From contig CANRZB010000021.1 of NCBI GenBank assembly GCA_947644195.1, positions 1 to 53,142 on the forward strand: DNA of 53,142 nt. Reading direction: 5' to 3'. The notes beneath the pieces were generated by a model. It had not been told where the DNA came from and did not search any database. It saw nothing but the letters and a program-made list of their open reading frames with translations. The position numbers were made by a program, and so were the translations under genes. Shown one piece after another: positions 25,508-34,062 of the stretch (within the stretch, counting starts at the first letter, position 1; each line of letters begins with the position of its first letter). This stretch comes from an uncultured Clostridium sp. GTDB lineage: Bacteria > Bacillota > Clostridia > Lachnospirales > Lachnospiraceae.

Positions 25508-28255
25508 CTATCTAGGAACTTCCACCATAATATATGCCTCGATCTGGTCTTCCACCTGAATATCCTGGAATCCCTCGAATACCAGACCACATTCATAACC
25601 TGCTGCCACTTCTTTTACATCATCCTTGAATCGTTTCAGGGATGCCAGCTCACCTTCAAAGATCTGCTCACCCTCTCGGCTGATACGAACTTTGGAACCT
25701 CGGACAATCTTACCATCCAAAACATAAGATCCTGCGATAATGCCCACGCCGGATGCTTTGAATGTCTGGCGCACTTCCAGATGCCCGGTTACCTGTTCCT
25801 CGTACTCTGGATCCAGCATACCCTTCATCGCTGCCTCTACATCCTCGATAGCATTGTAAATTACCTTGTACAGTCGGATATCTACCTGTTCGCGGTCTGC
25901 ACTTTCCTTCGCCGTATTATCCGGTCTGACATTAAATCCAATGATAATCGCATTGGATGCGCTCGCCAGGGAAACATCGGACTCATTAATTGCGCCCACG
26001 CCGCCATGGATCACACGGACAGCAACCTCCTCATTGCTCAGTTTCAGAAGGCTCTGTTTCACAGCTTCTACCGATCCCTGTACATCCGCTTTAATAATAA
26101 TATTCAATTCTTTAATATTACCAGCCTGAATCTGTGAGAACAATCCATCCAGCGTCAGTCTTGATTTTGTCTCATCTAACATCTTCTCACGGCTCTGGTT
26201 AATATAGGTTTCCGCAATATTTCTCGCCTCTTTATCCCCTTCCGTGGCAATAAAGATCTCACCGGCATCCGGTACAGCGTGCAGACCCAGGATTTCTACA
26301 GGTGTAGAAGGATAAGCTTCCTCCACGCGACGACCCTTGTCGTCCATCATGGCACGAATCTTACCATAAGCAGCGCCAATTGCGAGATTGTCTCCGACAT
26401 GCAACGTACCTTTCTGAACCAATACGGTTGCCACTGGTCCTCTACCTTTATCCAACTGTGCCTCAATTACAACACCACGTGCCTTACGGTTCTTATTGGC
26501 CTTTAGCTCTGCCACATCTGCCGTCAGGACGATCATCTCCAGAAGCTGGTCAATTCCCTCCTTGGTATGGGCTGATACCGGAACAAATATGGTACTTCCA
26601 CCCCAGTCTTCTGCCACCAATTCATGTTCTACCAATTCCTGTTTTACCCGCTCGATATTCGCACTCGGTTTATCAATCTTATTGACTGCCACGATAATCT
26701 CAACCCCTGCCGCCTTAGCATGGTTAATCGCCTCCACTGTCTGCGGCATAACGCCGTCATCGGCAGCAACCACCAATACAGCAATATCCGTGGACTGCGC
26801 ACCACGCATACGCATGGAGGTAAACGCTTCGTGACCAGGCGTATCCAGGAACGTAATCTTTTCTCCGTTGATTTCCGTCACATAGGCACCGATGTGCTGT
26901 GTAATACCGCCTGCTTCGCGGGAAGTCACATGTGTTTCCCGGATTGCATCTAACAGAGAAGTTTTACCATGGTCGACATGACCCATTACGCAGACTACTG
27001 GAGGACGTTTCTCCATCAATGCCTCATCTTCTTCCTCCTCTTTCAGAAGTTCAGCCACCAGGTCAATCTTTTCTTCCATCTCTGCGATACAATTATACTC
27101 TAAGGCTATTTCTTCCGCTTCCTCAAAGGTCAGTTCATGGTTCATCGTCACAACCGTACCTCTCATAAACTGTCCCTTAATGACCGTTGCCGGCGGTACT
27201 TTCATCGTATCTGCCAGTTCCTTTACGGTCAGCTTCTCTGGAATCACAATCGTGCGGATACCATCCTCCGGCTCAGCCGGTTTAACAACCGGTTCTGGTT
27301 TAATAAAGGCACCTTTCCGGTTTGGATCTTTTTTCTTTTTGTTCTTTTGCAGGAACAAATCTTCATCCTCATAACCACGACCCCGGTCCTTGCCATACTT
27401 TTGCTTGGCGCTACGGGAATCTTTGCCGGAACGCTGCTGGCGGGACTGTTTTACACTGGACTGCATAGAATCCATGGATCCGGACTGGCTGCGGTTACCA
27501 CTAAAACCGTTACCACCACGGCCACCACGATTATCTCCTCTGCCACCACGGTTGTCATTTCTTCCTCCGCGGTTGTCATCCCTGCCACGATTCTCGCCAT
27601 AACCGCCTCTGCCTCCGCGGGCGTTTCGGTTATCGCCATCCCTGCCTGCACCACGATTATCTCCTCTGGTGCCCCGGTTATCATTTCTTCCTCCACGGTT
27701 TCCACCGTCTTTGCTGCCATCGCGGAACGAACCGCCCCGACGGTTATCAGGACGACGGTCTCTGTCATTTCGGCGGTTATCGTCATTCCGTCTCTCCGTA
27801 TTCCGTTTCTCTGCCGGTTTCTTCTGGTCAGCACTGTGCTCCGTCGTCACTTTTTCTGCCGGTTCACTCGGTTTCTCCGAAGTTTCTGTCCGCTCTGGAG
27901 TCTTCGGTTTTTCCACAGAAGCCGCGGGTTTCTCTGGAACAGCATCCGCCTCTGCTGGCGTATTTGTTTCCTTCGAATGATCTGCCGGCTTATCCTGTTT
28001 CATCGGCATTTTTTCCACTGGAGCTGCAGGTTTCTCCTTTGCTGGAGCCGGAGCAGTACCTTCCTCAGCCCTGGCTTTCTCCAGCGCTTTAAAATGCTTT
28101 AATACAAAACCAATGGCGGCATCTTCAATACTGCTCTGCGCACCCTTGGCTTCAAAACCATTTGCCTGTAACAGCTCTACCAGATCCCTGCTTTTTACAT
28201 CAGGAAACTTTTCCTGCAAACTTCTTGCTATCTCATATATTTTCATTTTTGCCAT
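25508..28255 (-). CDS. infB: Translation initiation factor IF-2
   Basis: IF-2 is the GTPase that places fMet-tRNA on the 30S subunit and promotes subunit joining. The 915-aa protein has an IF2_N domain (1-55), a Pro/Glu/Lys-rich linker (65-150), an unusual Arg/Gly/Asn/Asp-rich repeat region (about 150-257, many RGG and RGDN units), a second IF2_N-like domain (340-385), the G domain with GHVDHGKT at 425-432 and NKID further on, then domains II, III and the fMet-tRNA-binding C-terminal domain. Start ATG 28255 is preceded by AGGAGG. Upstream are ylxQ, ylxR, nusA and rimP. Confidence 0.96.
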   Translation of the reverse strand: MAKMKIYEIARSLQEKFPDVKSRDLVELLQANGFEAKGAQSSIEDAAIGFVLKHFKALEKARAEEGTAPAPAKEKPAAPVEKMPMKQDKPADHSKETNTPAEADAVPEKPAASVEKPKTPERTETSEKPSEPAEKVTTEHSADQKKPAEKRNTERRNDDNRRNDRDRRPDNRRGGSFRDGSKDGGNRGGRNDNRGTRGDNRGAGRDGDNRNARGGRGGYGENRGRDDNRGGRNDNRGGRGDNRGGRGGNGFSGNRSQSGSMDSMQSSVKQSRQQRSGKDSRSAKQKYGKDRGRGYEDEDLFLQKNKKKKDPNRKGAFIKPEPVVKPAEPEDGIRTIVIPEKLTVKELADTMKVPPATVIKGQFMRGTVVTMNHELTFEEAEEIALEYNCIAEMEEKIDLVAELLKEEEEDEALMEKRPPVVCVMGHVDHGKTSLLDAIRETHVTSREAGGITQHIGAYVTEINGEKITFLDTPGHEAFTSMRMRGAQSTDIAVLVVAADDGVMPQTVEAINHAKAAGVEIIVAVNKIDKPSANIERVKQELVEHELVAEDWGGSTIFVPVSAHTKEGIDQLLEMIVLTADVAELKANKNRKARGVVIEAQLDKGRGPVATVLVQKGTLHVGDNLAIGAAYGKIRAMMDDKGRRVEEAYPSTPVEILGLHAVPDAGEIFIATEGDKEARNIAETYINQSREKMLDETKSRLTLDGLFSQIQAGNIKELNIIIKADVQGSVEAVKQSLLKLSNEEVAVRVIHGGVGAINESDVSLASASNAIIIGFNVRPDNTAKESADREQVDIRLYKVIYNAIEDVEAAMKGMLDPEYEEQVTGHLEVRQTFKASGVGIIAGSYVLDGKIVRGSKVRISREGEQIFEGELASLKRFKDDVKEVAAGYECGLVFEGFQDIQVEDQIEAYIMVEVPR

Positions 28256-28270
28256 ATGCTACTTTGCCTC

Positions 28271-28573
28271 CTAGTTCATTTTCTTCATAATCGCTTGTGC
28301 CAGTCCTTCGTCTGTAACGGCTATGGATGCCCGGAATTCCTTTCCAATCGCACGTCCCAGTTCCTCTTTCGTGCTGTATGCCCGGATCGGGACTTCGTAA
28401 AACTCGCACATATCATTAAACTTCTTTTTCGTGTTCTCTGAAGCATCGCCGGCTATGATAACCAGTGCTGCCTTGCCGGATTTTACCGCATTTTCTGTCA
28501 TAAATTCTCCGCTGTCAATCCGGCCTGCCTTCGTAGCGATACCCACCATACGAAGGGCATTATCCATTTTCAC
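28271..28573 (-). CDS. ylxQ: L7Ae-like RNA-binding protein YlxQ
   Basis: A 100-aa member of the L7Ae/L30e family that binds kink-turn-like RNA. It begins RMVGIATKAGRIDSGEF and has ALVIIAGDASENTKKKF in the centre and VPIRAYSTKEELGRAIGKE, typical of YlxQ/YlxR-operon proteins. Its start overlaps the ylxR gene by 14 bases and it ends 15 bases before infB. Confidence 0.9.
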   Translation of the reverse strand: MKMDNALRMVGIATKAGRIDSGEFMTENAVKSGKAALVIIAGDASENTKKKFNDMCEFYEVPIRAYSTKEELGRAIGKEFRASIAVTDEGLAQAIMKKMN

Positions 28574-28862
28574 GGTTATCCATCTCCTTTACCAATTCTT
28601 CATACACTGCCGCAGGAATCTCTGTCTTCAGCGACCGGCTGAAAGCGTTCTTTTTCTGTGCCAGTCTCAGACATTCCACTGAATTACATATATATGCGCC
28701 TCTTCCATTTTTCTTCCCCGTAAAATCCACCTGGATTTCTTCGTCCGGGGTCCGGATAATGCGGATCAACGCATTTTTTTCTTTGCGCTCACCACATCCG
28801 GTACACTGGCGCATCGGCACTTTCTTTTCATGAGGACCTTTCTTGCCAGCCAATGAAACCAT
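28560..28862 (-). CDS. ylxR: YlxR-type RNA-binding protein (DUF448)
   Basis: The 100-aa product has the DUF448 signature: VPMRQCTGCGERKEKNALIRI near residues 15-35, then a GRGAYIC motif and CLRLAQKKNAFSR. This nusA-linked family has been implicated in RNA binding and RNase P or transcription modulation. It lies between nusA and ylxQ, which it overlaps. Confidence 0.92.
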   Translation of the reverse strand: MVSLAGKKGPHEKKVPMRQCTGCGERKEKNALIRIIRTPDEEIQVDFTGKKNGRGAYICNSVECLRLAQKKNAFSRSLKTEIPAAVYEELVKEMDNRENG

Positions 28863-28894
28863 CTCCTTTCCTGCAATCTCTCTAGCAATCCTTT

Positions 28895-29956
28895 TTATTC
28901 ACATTTGATATCCACCTTGAACCCAGTCAGCTTTGCAGCCAAACGAGCATTCTGCCCCTCCTTGCCAATCGCCAGGGATAACTGGTTTTCCGGTACTACC
29001 ACCCGGGCTGTTTTCTCTTCCTCATCGACCAATACCGATGTTACTTTGGCGGGACTCAATGCATTTTCAATCAAAATCTCTGGAGAATCACTCCAGCCCA
29101 CAACATCTATTTTTTCGCCACGCAATTCTTCTACAATGGCGCCTACACGAACTCCGTTGATTCCTACACAGGCTCCCACCGCATCTACATTGGGATCTTC
29201 CGTACTCACGGCAATCTTAGTGCGGGAACCTGCTTCCCTGGCAATGCTGCGGATTTCCACAACACCATCCTGGATCTCGGTAACCTCTGCCTCAAATAAT
29301 CGTTTTACAAACTCTGGATGTGTACGGGATACTGTAATCCGAGGTCCCTTCGTAGTATCCTTCACCTCTACGACATACAGTTTAATATGCTCTGTCGGCT
29401 TAAAATGTTCCCCCTGCACCTGCTCGCTTTCCATCAGCATCGCATCTACCTTACCCAGGTTAATGCAGACATTTCTACCGCTGTAACGCTGTACAATTCC
29501 AGTGATAACCTCGCGCTCTTTTTCCAGATACTGTATGTACAATACCTTGCGCTCCTCCTCACGAATTTTCTGAACAACGACCTGCTTCGCTTTTTGTGCC
29601 GCAATACGGCCAAAATTTTTCGGAGTAACTTCCCGGCTGACAGTACCGCCCACCTCTGCATGATCATATTTCAAAGAGGCCTCCGTAATGCCGATCTGGA
29701 GAATGTCATCTTCCACCAGATCATCTTCTACTACCTCATAGTCTGCAAACACCTTGACTTCCCCTGTCTCCCGATCAATTGCGACTCTGATATTCTCATT
29801 TTTTCCAAATTGGTTTTTACATGCCGCCAGCAGGGAATTCTCAACTGCTTCCAAAATGATATCTTTACTGATCTGTTTCTCACGCTCTAACGCATTTAAC
29901 GCTTCAATTAATTCCACACTATCCGGTTTTGTATTTTTTGTTTTCTTTGCAGCCAT
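28895..29956 (-). CDS. nusA: Transcription termination/antitermination factor NusA
   Basis: NusA binds RNA polymerase and controls pausing, termination and antitermination. The 353-aa form has the N-terminal polymerase-binding domain (1-130), an S1 domain (VITGIVQRYSGRNVCINLG, about 134-200) and two KH domains, ending with LAIGKEGQNARLAAKLTGFKVDI. The C-terminal acidic repeats of proteobacterial NusA are absent, normal for Firmicutes. It follows rimP; the operon leader carries a terminator that may be its own target. Confidence 0.96.
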   Translation of the reverse strand: MAAKKTKNTKPDSVELIEALNALEREKQISKDIILEAVENSLLAACKNQFGKNENIRVAIDRETGEVKVFADYEVVEDDLVEDDILQIGITEASLKYDHAEVGGTVSREVTPKNFGRIAAQKAKQVVVQKIREEERKVLYIQYLEKEREVITGIVQRYSGRNVCINLGKVDAMLMESEQVQGEHFKPTEHIKLYVVEVKDTTKGPRITVSRTHPEFVKRLFEAEVTEIQDGVVEIRSIAREAGSRTKIAVSTEDPNVDAVGACVGINGVRVGAIVEELRGEKIDVVGWSDSPEILIENALSPAKVTSVLVDEEEKTARVVVPENQLSLAIGKEGQNARLAAKLTGFKVDIKCE

Positions 29957-30034
29957 TTCTCTCTCCTTTTCTGCGCCGCTCTTTCTCTATTCCATGGATT
30001 CCATACTGGCAGCGCGTGATATGGAATCCTGCGA

Positions 30035-30574
30035 TTAAAAATCTATCGTCAGCTTAACGGATGCTATTTCCGCACGAGCAATTACATAGTCTGGAGCAAA
30101 CTCTGTCTCCAAAGTAATGGTATCGGAATCATAGGCAGTTAAAATACCGGTAATTTCCTTGACAGACTGCTCTTTTCCATTTTTTCCGACAGGAATCTTT
30201 CTAGCACTGTAGAATTTAACATCGACCTCATCCCCCAGGCTCCGCTTAAAATCCTTCTCTTTCTTAAGCGGTCTCCCCAGACCAGGGGAGCTGACTTCCA
30301 GGATATATGCTTCCTCAATAAAATCCTCCTGGTCCATCTGGTCGCTCCATGCACGGTTTACCAACTCACAGTCATCCAGGGTAATGCCACCCTCCTTGTC
30401 AACATATGCCCGCAAGTACCAGGTTCCCGCTTCTTTGACCCATTCTACATCCACCAGCTCAAAATGATGTTCCTCCATCATCGGTTCCAGCATTTTTTCT
30501 GCACGGGATTCATATTCTTCTCGTTTCGTCAATCGCATAACCTCTTTTCCATCGTTTTCGGGAACAGATCGCAT
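30035..30574 (-). CDS. rimP: Ribosome maturation factor RimP
   Basis: RimP assists 30S assembly. The core sequence LVDVEWVKEAGTWYLRAYVDK, LEVSSPGLGRPLKKEKDF and the C-terminal SH3-like ITGILTAYDSDTITLE region are typical. Two starts are possible: ATG 30574 has AGGA four bases upstream after a GGAG, while ATG 30538 (MRLTKREEYES) matches the usual family length but has AGAGG only two bases away. The first ATG of the open frame (30694) lies upstream of the promoter and cannot be used. It heads the rimP-nusA-ylxR-ylxQ-infB-rbfA-nrnA-truB-ribF operon. Confidence 0.92.
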   Translation of the reverse strand: MRSVPENDGKEVMRLTKREEYESRAEKMLEPMMEEHHFELVDVEWVKEAGTWYLRAYVDKEGGITLDDCELVNRAWSDQMDQEDFIEEAYILEVSSPGLGRPLKKEKDFKRSLGDEVDVKFYSARKIPVGKNGKEQSVKEITGILTAYDSDTITLETEFAPDYVIARAEIASVKLTIDF

Positions 30575-30600
30575 TACTTCCTGCTCCAGACTCAAAACGA

Positions 30601-30628
30601 AAGAGTGGACTTTTCGCAGTCCACTCTT
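30601..30628 (-). terminator. Leader terminator/attenuator upstream of rimP
   Basis: AAGAGTGGACT (30601-30611) pairs perfectly with AGTCCACTCTT (30618-30628) around a six-base loop. On the minus strand the stem is followed by TCGTTTTGAG. It lies about 17 bases after the predicted transcription start and before rimP, so it can regulate the operon. In Bacillus subtilis the ylxS-nusA leader has a NusA-stimulated terminator used for autoregulation; this structure is placed equivalently. Confidence 0.7.
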
Positions 30629-30652
30629 CACTAACAACATATTATAAAAGGT

Positions 30653-30681
30653 ATTGTAGCACCAATTTCCAGTATTTGCAA
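30653..30681 (-). promoter_or_regulatory. Promoter of the rimP-nusA-infB operon
   Basis: Minus-strand TTGCAA (30676-30681) and TACAAT (30653-30658) are 17 bases apart. The predicted start near 30645 gives a leader of about 70 bases to ATG 30574, containing the hairpin at 30601-30628. Confidence 0.75.
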
Positions 30682-30709
30682 GGGTTTTTTGCAATTTTCT
30701 TCTAATTAA

Positions 30710-31486
30710 TTAACAATCATCGGCGCGAATCAACCGGGTTTCATAACCAGCCTCAAACAAAACCTGTTCCTGCTGTTCCGCCTCCTCTTTGGTGTCAAAG
30801 GAACCATGGCAGACACAGTAATATCCTCCCCTAGTAACAAGATAGCAGTCAAATCCATCATTTTGCAGATTAGATGCCAGTATTTCGGCATTTTCTTTGT
30901 GACGGAACATCCCGACTTCAATCCGGTATGGCGCCACTTCTTCCGCTGTCAAAGCTGCCCCCTGTACTGTCTGCATGATCCCTTGCGCAATAGCTGCCGC
31001 AATCTCCTGAAACGCTGCATCAAAGAGCTCGTTATCCTGGTCCGTATTGATAAATCCTGCTTCCACCAAGGCTGCCGGCATCCTGGTTCCCCGCAGCACA
31101 GCCAGACCCGGACGCTCATTGGTTCCCAGATTTTTGAATCCAACCTGCTCTAATTCCCGGTTAATATTTTCCGCAAATAGCGCTGGGATCCCGGAATCCT
31201 GATAAACCAGCGTTTCCACACCGGAATACGTATTTGGATTAGGACTTGAATTTCGATGGATAGAAATAAAATAATCCGCATCGCTGCGATTGGCAATCCC
31301 TGCTTTTTCATTCGGGCTCTGATAGATATCTTCCGTGCGGGTATATAGAACATTTACTCCATTGTTTTCCAGAATTTCCCCAACTGCCAGAACCAGCCGG
31401 AGAGTATCATCTTTTTCCAGACGGCCGTTATTGGATGCTCCTGCGTCATAGCCGCCATGACCTGCATCTAACATTACTGTAGCCAT
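30710..31486 (-). CDS. N-acetylmuramoyl-L-alanine amidase (Amidase_3) with SPOR-like tail
   Basis: Amidase_3 enzymes cut the bond between muramic acid and the stem peptide using zinc. The metal ligands are visible as H10 (DAGHGGYDAG), E24 (LEKDDTL) and H76 (SIHRNS), and the catalytic E141 is in VEAGFINTDQDN. Residues 188-252 form a SPOR-like peptidoglycan-binding domain (YRIEVGMFRHKENAEILASNLQ, GYYCVCHGSFDTKEEA). There is no signal peptide, as in B. subtilis CwlC, the mother-cell lytic amidase, so a role at the end of sporulation is plausible. It reads into the rimP promoter region 29 bases downstream. Confidence 0.9.
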   Translation of the reverse strand: MATVMLDAGHGGYDAGASNNGRLEKDDTLRLVLAVGEILENNGVNVLYTRTEDIYQSPNEKAGIANRSDADYFISIHRNSSPNPNTYSGVETLVYQDSGIPALFAENINRELEQVGFKNLGTNERPGLAVLRGTRMPAALVEAGFINTDQDNELFDAAFQEIAAAIAQGIMQTVQGAALTAEEVAPYRIEVGMFRHKENAEILASNLQNDGFDCYLVTRGGYYCVCHGSFDTKEEAEQQEQVLFEAGYETRLIRADDC

Positions 31487-31573
31487 ATTTCCTCCACGCC
31501 CCCATGGGCGACAATACGATTACTACCATTCTATGCAGCATTTTCTAAAAGTATCATCTTTGTGTAAAATTTC

Positions 31574-31602
31574 TTGAAACTATCCTTCTTTTCCCCTATA
31601 AT
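31574..31602 (+). promoter_or_regulatory. prfC promoter
   Basis: TTGAAA (31574-31579) and TATAAT (31597-31602) with a 17-base spacer. Transcription would begin at about 31608-31610, so the mRNA leader is essentially the shared 26-base sequence before the ATG. Confidence 0.75.
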
Positions 31603-31607
31603 GATAG

Positions 31608-31641
31608 GGATTGTAAAAAAGGAGGCTCGCAGCATGAGTAC
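31608..31641 (+). repeat. Shared 34-nt translation-initiation leader, copy 3
   Basis: GGATTG, five bases (TAAAA), AAGGAGGCTCGCAG, C, ATGAGTAC. It matches copy 1 at 30 of 34 positions by my count with no length change. Unlike copies 1 and 2, the similarity does not continue upstream, because the prfC promoter lies there. Confidence 0.8.
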
Positions 31642-33238
31642 GAAATCAGGACAATATCAAGATGAAATTAAAAAGCGAAGAACATTTGCCATTATTTCCC
31701 ATCCCGACGCCGGCAAGACCACATTAACCGAAAAGTTTCTGCTCTACGGTGGCGCCATCAACACAGCCGGTTCCGTGAAGGGCAAAGCAAATTCTAAATA
31801 TGCTGTATCCGATTGGATGGAAATAGAAAAAGAACGTGGTATTTCCGTCACATCCTCGGTACTTCAGTTCCATTACCATGACTTTTGCATCAATATCCTG
31901 GATACCCCAGGGCACCAGGACTTTTCCGAAGATACCTACCGCACGTTAATGGCAGCGGATTCTGCCGTCATGGTAATCGACGCTTCCAAAGGTGTCGAAG
32001 CGCAGACCATCAAATTATTTAAAGTCTGTGTGATGCGCCATATCCCCATCTTTACTTTTATCAACAAAATGGATCGGGAAGCCAGAGATTCCTTTGAGTT
32101 GTTAGATGATATTGAATCCGTACTCGGCATCCGCACCTGTCCGATGAACTGGCCGATTGGCTCTGGAAAACGCTTCAAAGGCATTTATGACCGACGCGCC
32201 AAAACGGTACGATCTTTTGAGGCAGTTGCTACAGGCGGCGCCAAGGCAGCTTCAGAAACGGATTACAATCTGGAAGACCCTGCTCTGAGAGAGTTGGCGA
32301 CCGAGGAACTCTACGATCAATTAGTGGATGAAATCGAACTGTTGGACGGCGCAAGCGATCCACTAGATCTGGAAAAGGTACAAAAAGGAGAATTATCTCC
32401 GGTATTTTTTGGATCTGCATTAACCACGTTTGGGGTTGAAACCTTTCTGAAATATTTCCTGGAAATGACTTCTTCCCCCCTGCCCCGCATGTCCAATGAG
32501 GGAGAAATTGATCCGGTGGAACATGATTTCTCCGCCTTTGTCTTCAAGATTCAGGCTAATATGAATAAAGCGCACCGCGACCGCATCGCTTTCCTGCGGA
32601 TCTGTTCTGGCAAATTTGACGCAGACCGGGAAGTATACCATGTGCAGAGCGGACGCAGACTGCGTCTATCCCAACCGCAGCAAATTATGGCGCAGGAGAG
32701 ACAAGTCATCTCCGAAGCCTATGCCGGGGATGTGATTGGTGTCTTTGATCCTGGTATGTTCTCCATTGGTGACACGATTACGGTTCCAGGCAATAAATTT
32801 GAATATGAAGGAATCCCGACATTTGCCCCGGAACATTTCGCCCGTGTCGTACAGTTAAACTCCATGAAACGGAAACAATTCGTCAAGGGAATCACTCAGA
32901 TTGCCCAGGAAGGGGCGATTCAGATTTTCCAAGAATATTCTGCTGGAATGTCAGAAATTATTGTGGGTGTTGTCGGAGTTCTGCAATTTGATGTACTGAA
33001 ATACCGACTTGAAAATGAATATGGCTGTGAGATCCGCCTGGAAAGCCTGCCATATGGCTTCATCCGCTGGGTCGGCGACCCTTCGACCGACGTTACAAAA
33101 CTGAAACGTATGAACAATGTCAAAGCCGTCAAGGATATGAAAGAAAATCCTTTGCTGCTCTTTGTCAATGACTGGATGATCCGCATGGTATTAGAGGACA
33201 ATGAAGGATTAGAACTGTTGGAATTCAAGAAAAATTAA
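31634..33238 (+). CDS. prfC: Peptide chain release factor 3
   Basis: RF3 is the GTPase that recycles RF1/RF2 from the ribosome after peptide release. The 534-aa protein has the P-loop SHPDAGKT at 22-29, DTPGHQDFSEDTYR for switch II and INKMDRE for the guanine-specificity loop, then domains II and III with the RF3-type C-terminus. ATG 31634 follows AAGGAGG; an in-frame extension to 31574 coincides with the -35 hexamer and is not translated. It is the only plus-strand gene between 22.1 and 39.6 kb. Confidence 0.95.
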   Translation: MSTKSGQYQDEIKKRRTFAIISHPDAGKTTLTEKFLLYGGAINTAGSVKGKANSKYAVSDWMEIEKERGISVTSSVLQFHYHDFCINILDTPGHQDFSEDTYRTLMAADSAVMVIDASKGVEAQTIKLFKVCVMRHIPIFTFINKMDREARDSFELLDDIESVLGIRTCPMNWPIGSGKRFKGIYDRRAKTVRSFEAVATGGAKAASETDYNLEDPALRELATEELYDQLVDEIELLDGASDPLDLEKVQKGELSPVFFGSALTTFGVETFLKYFLEMTSSPLPRMSNEGEIDPVEHDFSAFVFKIQANMNKAHRDRIAFLRICSGKFDADREVYHVQSGRRLRLSQPQQIMAQERQVISEAYAGDVIGVFDPGMFSIGDTITVPGNKFEYEGIPTFAPEHFARVVQLNSMKRKQFVKGITQIAQEGAIQIFQEYSAGMSEIIVGVVGVLQFDVLKYRLENEYGCEIRLESLPYGFIRWVGDPSTDVTKLKRMNNVKAVKDMKENPLLLFVNDWMIRMVLEDNEGLELLEFKKN

Positions 33239-33273
33239 ATCTGAAAAACAATAGATTTCCGATCCTTGGGAAC

Positions 33274-33349
33274 AAAACGCCAACAAAGCCGTTTGCAGCA
33301 GCTTCCATGCTGTACAAAAATCTCTTTGCAGAGGCTTCGTTGGCGTTTT
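33274..33349. terminator. Bidirectional structured terminator between prfC and purE
   Basis: A 17-base arm (33274-33290) pairs with 33333-33349 with one mismatch. The 42-base apical part contains its own CAGCA/TGCTG stem. On the plus strand it ends in TTTTAATTT, a terminator for prfC; on the minus strand it ends in TTTTGTT and could stop purE transcripts. The large folded loop is more elaborate than usual. Confidence 0.65.
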
Positions 33350-33419
33350 AATTTCGAATACTTTTCTGAAAAAATCCGGGGGTTGCTTTCTTTCATTACG
33401 TTGAAGCAATAAGCTTCGA

Positions 33420-33932
33420 TTACATCTGATCCAGATATGCCTGATATCCTAACTGATTTAGTTTTGCATCTTTGGACACCACCTGGTCTTTCAACCCTTC
33501 TTTATACTCTGCTAATTTCTGACGAAGTGCCTGATCAGAAATTGCCAACATTTTTGCTGCCAGAATGGCTGCATTTGCCGCACCGTCGATTGCCACGGTA
33601 GCAACCGGTATCCCGGAAGGCATCTGCACAATCGAATACAGGGAATCCACACCACCAACGGATTTTGTATGAATTGGAACCCCGATCACCGGTAACGGAA
33701 AAATTGCTGCACACATTCCCGGAAGATGCGCTGCCCCACCAGCCCCGGCAATGATTACCTCAATGCCACGCTCCTCTGCAGTTTTTGCATATTCCACAAA
33801 TACATCCGGCTCCCGATGTGCGGAAATGACATTCATCTCATAATCAATGCCAAAGTCCTCTAACATCTTTGCTGCTTTGCTCATCGTCGCCAGATCCGAA
33901 TCACTTCCCATTAAAATTCCTACTTTTGCCAT
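33420..33932 (-). CDS. purE: N5-carboxyaminoimidazole ribonucleotide mutase
   Basis: PurE (class I) converts N5-CAIR to CAIR in purine synthesis. The 170-aa protein has MGSDSDLATM near residue 8, the SAHREPD motif near 40 and AGAGGAAHLPGM in the active-site loop. ATG 33932 follows GGAGG by eight bases; the ATG-less extension to 33947 is not needed. No other pur genes are near, so it appears to stand alone between hemW and prfC. The 130 bases upstream show no clear promoter. Confidence 0.94.
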   Translation of the reverse strand: MAKVGILMGSDSDLATMSKAAKMLEDFGIDYEMNVISAHREPDVFVEYAKTAEERGIEVIIAGAGGAAHLPGMCAAIFPLPVIGVPIHTKSVGGVDSLYSIVQMPSGIPVATVAIDGAANAAILAAKMLAISDQALRQKLAEYKEGLKDQVVSKDAKLNQLGYQAYLDQM

Positions 33933-34062
33933 TTGTTCATCCTCCATTACTATTATGATGTATTCATCTATTTTTCTGATCTGTCATGCAGGCATCCGAT
34001 CATCCATTCTGTCACTGTCAGAACGAATCTGCCGTCAAATACTCCGTATGGATAACAAGAAT

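Noticed and set aside
27137-28102. 321-codon plus-strand open frame opposite infB
   Set aside because: It is antisense to the repetitive linker and N-terminus of IF-2; its low-complexity Thr/Ile/Val-rich translation is a mirror of the RGG-coding repeats, and infB is certain.
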